A DNA stretch of 44,121 bases, from positions 1-44,121 of IMG/VR virus record IMGVR_UViG_3300034012_002031; one strand, 5' to 3'. The notes under the pieces were generated by a model. That model was not told where the DNA came from. It was given only the letters and a program-made list of their open reading frames with translations, and did not search any database. Shown here piece by piece: positions 40,376 to 44,121 of this stretch. Within the stretch, counting starts at the first letter, position 1, and each line of letters opens with the position of its first letter. The stretch comes from a virus. The translations under genes were made by a program, and so were the position numbers.

Positions 40376-43300
40376 TTATGGCCGAGCGGCGTCGAGCTGG
40401 TCACGGTAGGACTGTAGCAGCGGGGTGAGGTACGTGTCCGACTCCGCAATGCTGACAGGCTTGAGGTAGTTCTGCAAAAAGCTCAGCACTCCTTGGTCGT
40501 ATTTCTCCGGGGCCGTGTTGCCTGTGGCCCGGCCGTTGCCCTTGATTTGCGTGACCACCGGACCCGTATTTTCCATGCGCACTTCAATTGTGTTGACGGG
40601 CCTATTCCTGTTGTCACGTAGAGTATATATTTGCCACTTGCCAGTGTTGAAACCGTTGCGCTTGTCGGATGTGTACCCCACGCCGCCCAGCTCATATCCT
40701 GCAACAGAGTGACCTACGTACGCCCCCTCAGGCACGGTGGCTTCGCGCTTTTCGATGCGCTTCCAAGCAAATCCATCAAGGCCTGAGCCCTCGCCAAACT
40801 GCAGTAAAGGAGCGCTCACACCGTTTGAGTACACCGTGTCGGCTACAGGCTTGTTCGCCCTAATGCGTTCGTGTATTTTTTCAAATTCTGAGGCCCGGTC
40901 CGCAAACTTGAGGCCCCCTCGCACCGCGTCTTCAAAACGAATATTGGCAAGTTCCCTGGGGGACAGGCCTGCCAAGAAAGTGTTGATGTTCTCGGCGTTA
41001 AACAGCGGCTTGAGCTCTCGGCTCATGTAACCGACGTCGTAAATTGGCTCGCCCTTTTCGATCGCTGCCCGCACGTTTTCACCCATGAAGTTCTTGCCAA
41101 TATCTGACTCGGCCATGTTGTGTAGCTTGCGGCCTTTGCCAAACTCGTCGTTGGCCCACGTTGCTTTCTGCTCAGGCGTCATCTTCTCGTAAGCCAACAA
41201 ATCCTCATAGGCCCTGTACAGGTCTTTGGTTGAATTAGGGCCGTCTCCAATAATGCGGGTGGGGTCTTTCACGGAGCGCGTGACTGCACCCACCCTTGCG
41301 TTAATCAGCTCAGGCCTCAGGCCCTGCATCAACATCCTGTCCGCCTCTGACTCCTCCGCGGCACTGGCTATGGCCCGCCCTTCGCGACTGAGTGAGGTGT
41401 AGTCTTTCTCAGAGGCAGCAGGATTGCGGGTAATCAGGCCTCCTTGAATTCCCGTTGCCATGTCGTAACGATCCGTAAAGTCTTCCACGGCCTGCGGGTA
41501 CTTGGGGAAAAAGCGTTCTTGTCCTTGGTCGTTTACGCGCGTCTTACCTACTGAAAGCTGGTCAATCATGTACCCAGGGAAAAGCTTGTCCAAAGCCGAT
41601 CCTTTGATCTGCTTCTTGGAAATAGCCGCGGCAATAGGATCATTTGGCGTTCCAAATTGACGCGTAAAAAAGTTGCGAGCTTTTACGTCCCAGAAGTTTT
41701 TAATCAGCTCTTCCTGTTCAACGTTTTGTCCCGCCACGCTACGCGCATTGTCTCTCCCCCGCCGCAGAATCTGATCTATCTCGCTGACGTCGGTATCGTG
41801 GCCCACAGGTCCCGTGAGCATGGTGCTGCCAATAGGCCGCACGGCGTACGACGCGCCAGGCACTGCAAGCTGGCGGTTGTACTGTTGGAAGTCCTGGGCC
41901 GCGCTTTGCGCTGCTTGGCCAACCCTTTGCGCACCACGGACCCCGCTGCGCACTGCCGCCGCTGGGTTGACCACGTTGGCCATGAGCTCGCCGGCCGTGT
42001 AAAAGCCCTTGGCCGTCGGGTCCTCAGGAGGCGCCTGCCGCACGCCCGCGCGCGTCATCTGCTGCTTGATCCAGTCGCTGCCCATGACGGGCTTGTCGAC
42101 GTTGTAGCCAAAGGGGCGCAGCGCCATCGTGGCAATGTCCACCGGCGCGCCAGCGATGTCGTACGGCAGCTCCGACGCTCCCTTGGCCGCGGCCACGTAC
42201 GCCGAGCCGGTGTTGAGCGCATCGCTGATGGGCCCGCGCTTGCGGCCCTTGCCCGACTTGGGCGTGACAAAGGCCGGGCGGCTGGCCGCCTCCAGCTCCG
42301 CGTCACTGACCTCGCCTTCCTTGGGGCTGCCCTCGGCGCGCTTGACAGCGCCCTTTGAGTTGCGCCGGGCAAGGTCCAAAAGAATCTGGAACTCGGTGGC
42401 CGCTGTCGCGTCCACATGCAGCGGGCCCTTGCTGGCAGTGGTGGGCCCTGCGTAGTTTCCTACGCCATGCGCCGCGATCTCATACGGCGCAGCCCGATAG
42501 TCCTTGTTCTTCTCGACCCACTTCGAATGATACTTACGGGCCAGCTCAGTGCGCTTGTCGCCCTCACGCATGCCGCCAGGGCCCACTAGCCTCTCGTAAG
42601 CGTCGGTAAACTGATTGCCTTTGCTGAAGAGCCCCGTCTGCTCACCAGCTTGCTGCTGCATCTGCCGGTCCGCTGCATGCGCCATCTCATGCGCCAGCGT
42701 TGACGGCCCAATCGTCGCCCCGCGATTCGAGCCAACGAGGTCCTTGTTGATCTTGATAACGCCTCTACCGATGGGCAATTTGATCGTGCTGAACATCGCG
42801 TCAGCGCCCAGCAACTGCTGCGCCCTTATGTCAGGGACCGCGCCCCGCGACTGCAAGTACTCCAGCATGGCGCGGTAGTCTGCGCCCTCCTCGGCCCGAC
42901 TCCTGATGTCCTTCAAGAAGTCCTCATCAGACTTTTTTGCCTCACCGCCCTTTTCAAACCGGCGCACGCCCAGCGTCTCCGAGGTCAAGGTGGGCTGCTC
43001 CAATGTGGGCGCGCCCAGCGTCGAGCGCATCAGCCCACGCGACTCGTTCTCCGTCGCCCGCAGCTTGAGCTTGTACTGCTTGGCCAAGGCCTGCAACTGC
43101 TCCTTGGCAGACTTGCCGCCCTTGCCCTTGCTTTTCGCCTTGGGCTCCTTGATCGCAAAGTCCTGGCCCGTGGCCAGCGGCCCGGCAGCCAACTCCATCT
43201 CCTTGGGAGCCGCCGCGCCACCGCCAGAAGGCGCCAGCACCCGGCGCATGCCGGTAGCCTGGCGGGGACTGGTCCGCGGACCGAGGTCCTCCAGCATCCT

Positions 43301-43942
43301 CTGCGACTGCGTCATGTAGTCGTACGTGGCCTCGTCCTCAGTCTGCGGCTCGCTCGCGTCAATGAGCGCGCTCATCGCATCAAGGCTCACGGAGCCGCCA
43401 GCCGCAAAGGACTGGACGGTCGGGCCGTAGTCGGGCCAATATGCAAAGCCCGGGGGCAACGGCACAGGGGCCAACGGCTTCTTTTTTTGCTCGGCTTCGC
43501 GCTTAAGCCTGGCAAAGAACGCCCCTCTCTTGGTAGACGACTCAGGCTCTGCCGGAGGAGGCGTTAAGGGTGCCCCAAACGCTGCCTGGCGCTGGCCGCT
43601 AAAAGTAGACAGGTCCGGGGCCCGAGACACTGGGGCCGGCTCTACGGGCTGCTCCAACATCGGACCAAACCTACTGCGAAACGCCTCGCGAACGGATGTC
43701 GGAGCGGCCGGCTGCACAGGGCCCCCGTCGGAAAAACCCTGCACCGGTGTCTGTTGCGGCGCGCCGTAGCCGGCGTACTGGGCCAGCAGTTGCTGGTAGT
43801 AGCCCTCGGAGTCCGGCTCCTCGGGCTCTTGCATGACTTCCCCGCCCTCAGCAAACTGCGGCAGCGGCTGCTCCGCGTTCAAGTCAATAGGCTCCGACAT
43901 AGGGTCGGTGTTGAGCTGATAGGGCGAGAGTTCGTCTTGCAT
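40376..43942 (-). CDS. 1188-aa polyvalent virion protein: zinc metallopeptidase motif plus C-terminal PcfJ-like domain
   Basis: The N-terminal 240 residues are disordered, with FAEGG (30-34), FSDGG (70-74) and FAAGG (179-183); FEKGG is at 329-333. A peptidase core follows: AHEMAHAADR with HEMAH at 418-422, and a downstream Glu488 in PYEIAAHGV that could be the third zinc ligand. Residues about 570-680 contain GAPVDIATMALRPFGYNVDK and KGFYTAGELMANVVNPAAAV, a block seen in other large phage proteins. The C-terminal 110 residues carry HSVAGY (1078-1083), IYTLRD (1105-1110) and VTQIKG (1130-1135), as in PcfJ-like domains. Such multidomain 'polyvalent' proteins are known to be ejected by phages and conjugative elements. 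The gene lies between terminase and portal. Peptidase and PcfJ assignments are motif-based, not confirmed by search. Confidence 0.7.
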   Translation of the reverse strand: MQDELSPYQLNTDPMSEPIDLNAEQPLPQFAEGGEVMQEPEEPDSEGYYQQLLAQYAGYGAPQQTPVQGFSDGGPVQPAAPTSVREAFRSRFGPMLEQPVEPAPVSRAPDLSTFSGQRQAAFGAPLTPPPAEPESSTKRGAFFARLKREAEQKKKPLAPVPLPPGFAYWPDYGPTVQSFAAGGSVSLDAMSALIDASEPQTEDEATYDYMTQSQRMLEDLGPRTSPRQATGMRRVLAPSGGGAAAPKEMELAAGPLATGQDFAIKEPKAKSKGKGGKSAKEQLQALAKQYKLKLRATENESRGLMRSTLGAPTLEQPTLTSETLGVRRFEKGGEAKKSDEDFLKDIRSRAEEGADYRAMLEYLQSRGAVPDIRAQQLLGADAMFSTIKLPIGRGVIKINKDLVGSNRGATIGPSTLAHEMAHAADRQMQQQAGEQTGLFSKGNQFTDAYERLVGPGGMREGDKRTELARKYHSKWVEKNKDYRAAPYEIAAHGVGNYAGPTTASKGPLHVDATAATEFQILLDLARRNSKGAVKRAEGSPKEGEVSDAELEAASRPAFVTPKSGKGRKRGPISDALNTGSAYVAAAKGASELPYDIAGAPVDIATMALRPFGYNVDKPVMGSDWIKQQMTRAGVRQAPPEDPTAKGFYTAGELMANVVNPAAAVRSGVRGAQRVGQAAQSAAQDFQQYNRQLAVPGASYAVRPIGSTMLTGPVGHDTDVSEIDQILRRGRDNARSVAGQNVEQEELIKNFWDVKARNFFTRQFGTPNDPIAAAISKKQIKGSALDKLFPGYMIDQLSVGKTRVNDQGQERFFPKYPQAVEDFTDRYDMATGIQGGLITRNPAASEKDYTSLSREGRAIASAAEESEADRMLMQGLRPELINARVGAVTRSVKDPTRIIGDGPNSTKDLYRAYEDLLAYEKMTPEQKATWANDEFGKGRKLHNMAESDIGKNFMGENVRAAIEKGEPIYDVGYMSRELKPLFNAENINTFLAGLSPRELANIRFEDAVRGGLKFADRASEFEKIHERIRANKPVADTVYSNGVSAPLLQFGEGSGLDGFAWKRIEKREATVPEGAYVGHSVAGYELGGVGYTSDKRNGFNTGKWQIYTLRDNRNRPVNTIEVRMENTGPVVTQIKGNGRATGNTAPEKYDQGVLSFLQNYLKPVSIAESDTYLTPLLQSYRDQLDAARP

Positions 43943-43983
43943 ATTTCCCCGGCTGGGTCAAGAGTGTCGCCCCATTTTATGCC

Positions 43984-44121
43984 TCAGTAGTACTCCGGGA
44001 CAAGCCCTTCTTGACTGGACTCCTCGTCCGGCGCGTCAGTGGCCAAGGTCACGAAGTTGCCCTGGCGAAAGCGCATCAGCGCCATGGTCGTCACGTCCAC
44101 CATGTCGTCGTTGTCGCCGTG
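43984..44121 (-). CDS. terminase large subunit, C-terminal end (partial)
   Basis: The last 45 residues of a gene that runs off the right edge: HGDNDDMVDVTTMALMRFRQ, then GNFVTLATDAPDEESSQEGL and VPEYY with TGA. The 'HDD-VD-TT-AL-RFRQG' ending is the well-known C-terminus of phage terminase large subunits (end of the nuclease domain), which cut and pump DNA into the head. It lies just upstream of the polyvalent and portal genes. Confidence 0.8.
   Translation of the reverse strand, partial: HGDNDDMVDVTTMALMRFRQGNFVTLATDAPDEESSQEGLVPEYY

Noticed and set aside
40376-43942. Calling the HEMAH protein a classic phage head-maturation protease
   Set aside because: Known head proteases are serine-type or small; the zinc motif lies in a huge multidomain protein. 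A polyvalent role fits better, though a processing role is not excluded.

Overview
The window is a stretch of a lytic-type, short-tailed (podovirus-like) tailed-phage genome. It is about 44 kb, GC-rich by eye (high 50s percent), and almost fully coding. It starts inside a helicase gene and ends inside the terminase large-subunit gene, so both ends are cut. I see no integrase, repressor, tRNA, rRNA, CRISPR array or insertion sequence. The podovirus assignment rests on a large P22-class portal, an SU10/P22-type adaptor, a P22 gp10-like tail hub, several very large alanine/glycine/glutamine-rich internal virion proteins, and the absence of a tape-measure/sheath module. The host cannot be fixed from sequence. 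A GC-rich Gram-negative bacterium is likely, because the phage carries a GH24 lysozyme, a 3-TM holin and a GroES-like co-chaperonin.

Layout. (1) 1-3726, minus strand: replication genes, transcribed right to left: a 114-aa protein, a 184-aa coiled-coil protein, a putative ssDNA-binding protein, an archaeo-eukaryotic-type primase, a small protein, then an SF1 helicase whose P-loop carries an in-frame TAG. (2) 3727-3810: divergent control region. (3) 3811-6484, plus strand: SF2/SNF2-like helicase, a free-standing HNH-like endonuclease preceded by a hairpin, and a PD-(D/E)XK exonuclease. The exonuclease converges on and overlaps the virion genes. (4) 6438-44121, minus strand, read right to left: terminase large subunit (C-terminus), a 1188-aa metallopeptidase plus PcfJ-like polyvalent protein, portal, small basic proteins, GroES, scaffold, capsid and decoration proteins with an intrinsic terminator just after the capsid gene, adaptor and connector proteins, small basic proteins, tail fibres and adhesins, a membrane/lysis group, tail hub, an appendage protein, and four ejection-type proteins.

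Genes work in three blocks: DNA replication/recombination, head assembly and packaging, and tail/host recognition plus lysis. Most neighbours overlap by 1-4 nt (ATGA, GTGA, TAATG, TGATG) or lie within 20 nt, so translation is probably coupled in long polycistronic messages.

The points most worth following are: the metallopeptidase/PcfJ polyvalent protein next to the portal; a short A/K-x-G-G-x-V motif recurring across at least six virion-region proteins; the amber codon inside the helicase Walker A motif in a window where none of 47 visible stop codons is TAG; an exact 60-nt (20-residue) repeat array in one tail gene; and a hairpin that could control the HNH endonuclease.
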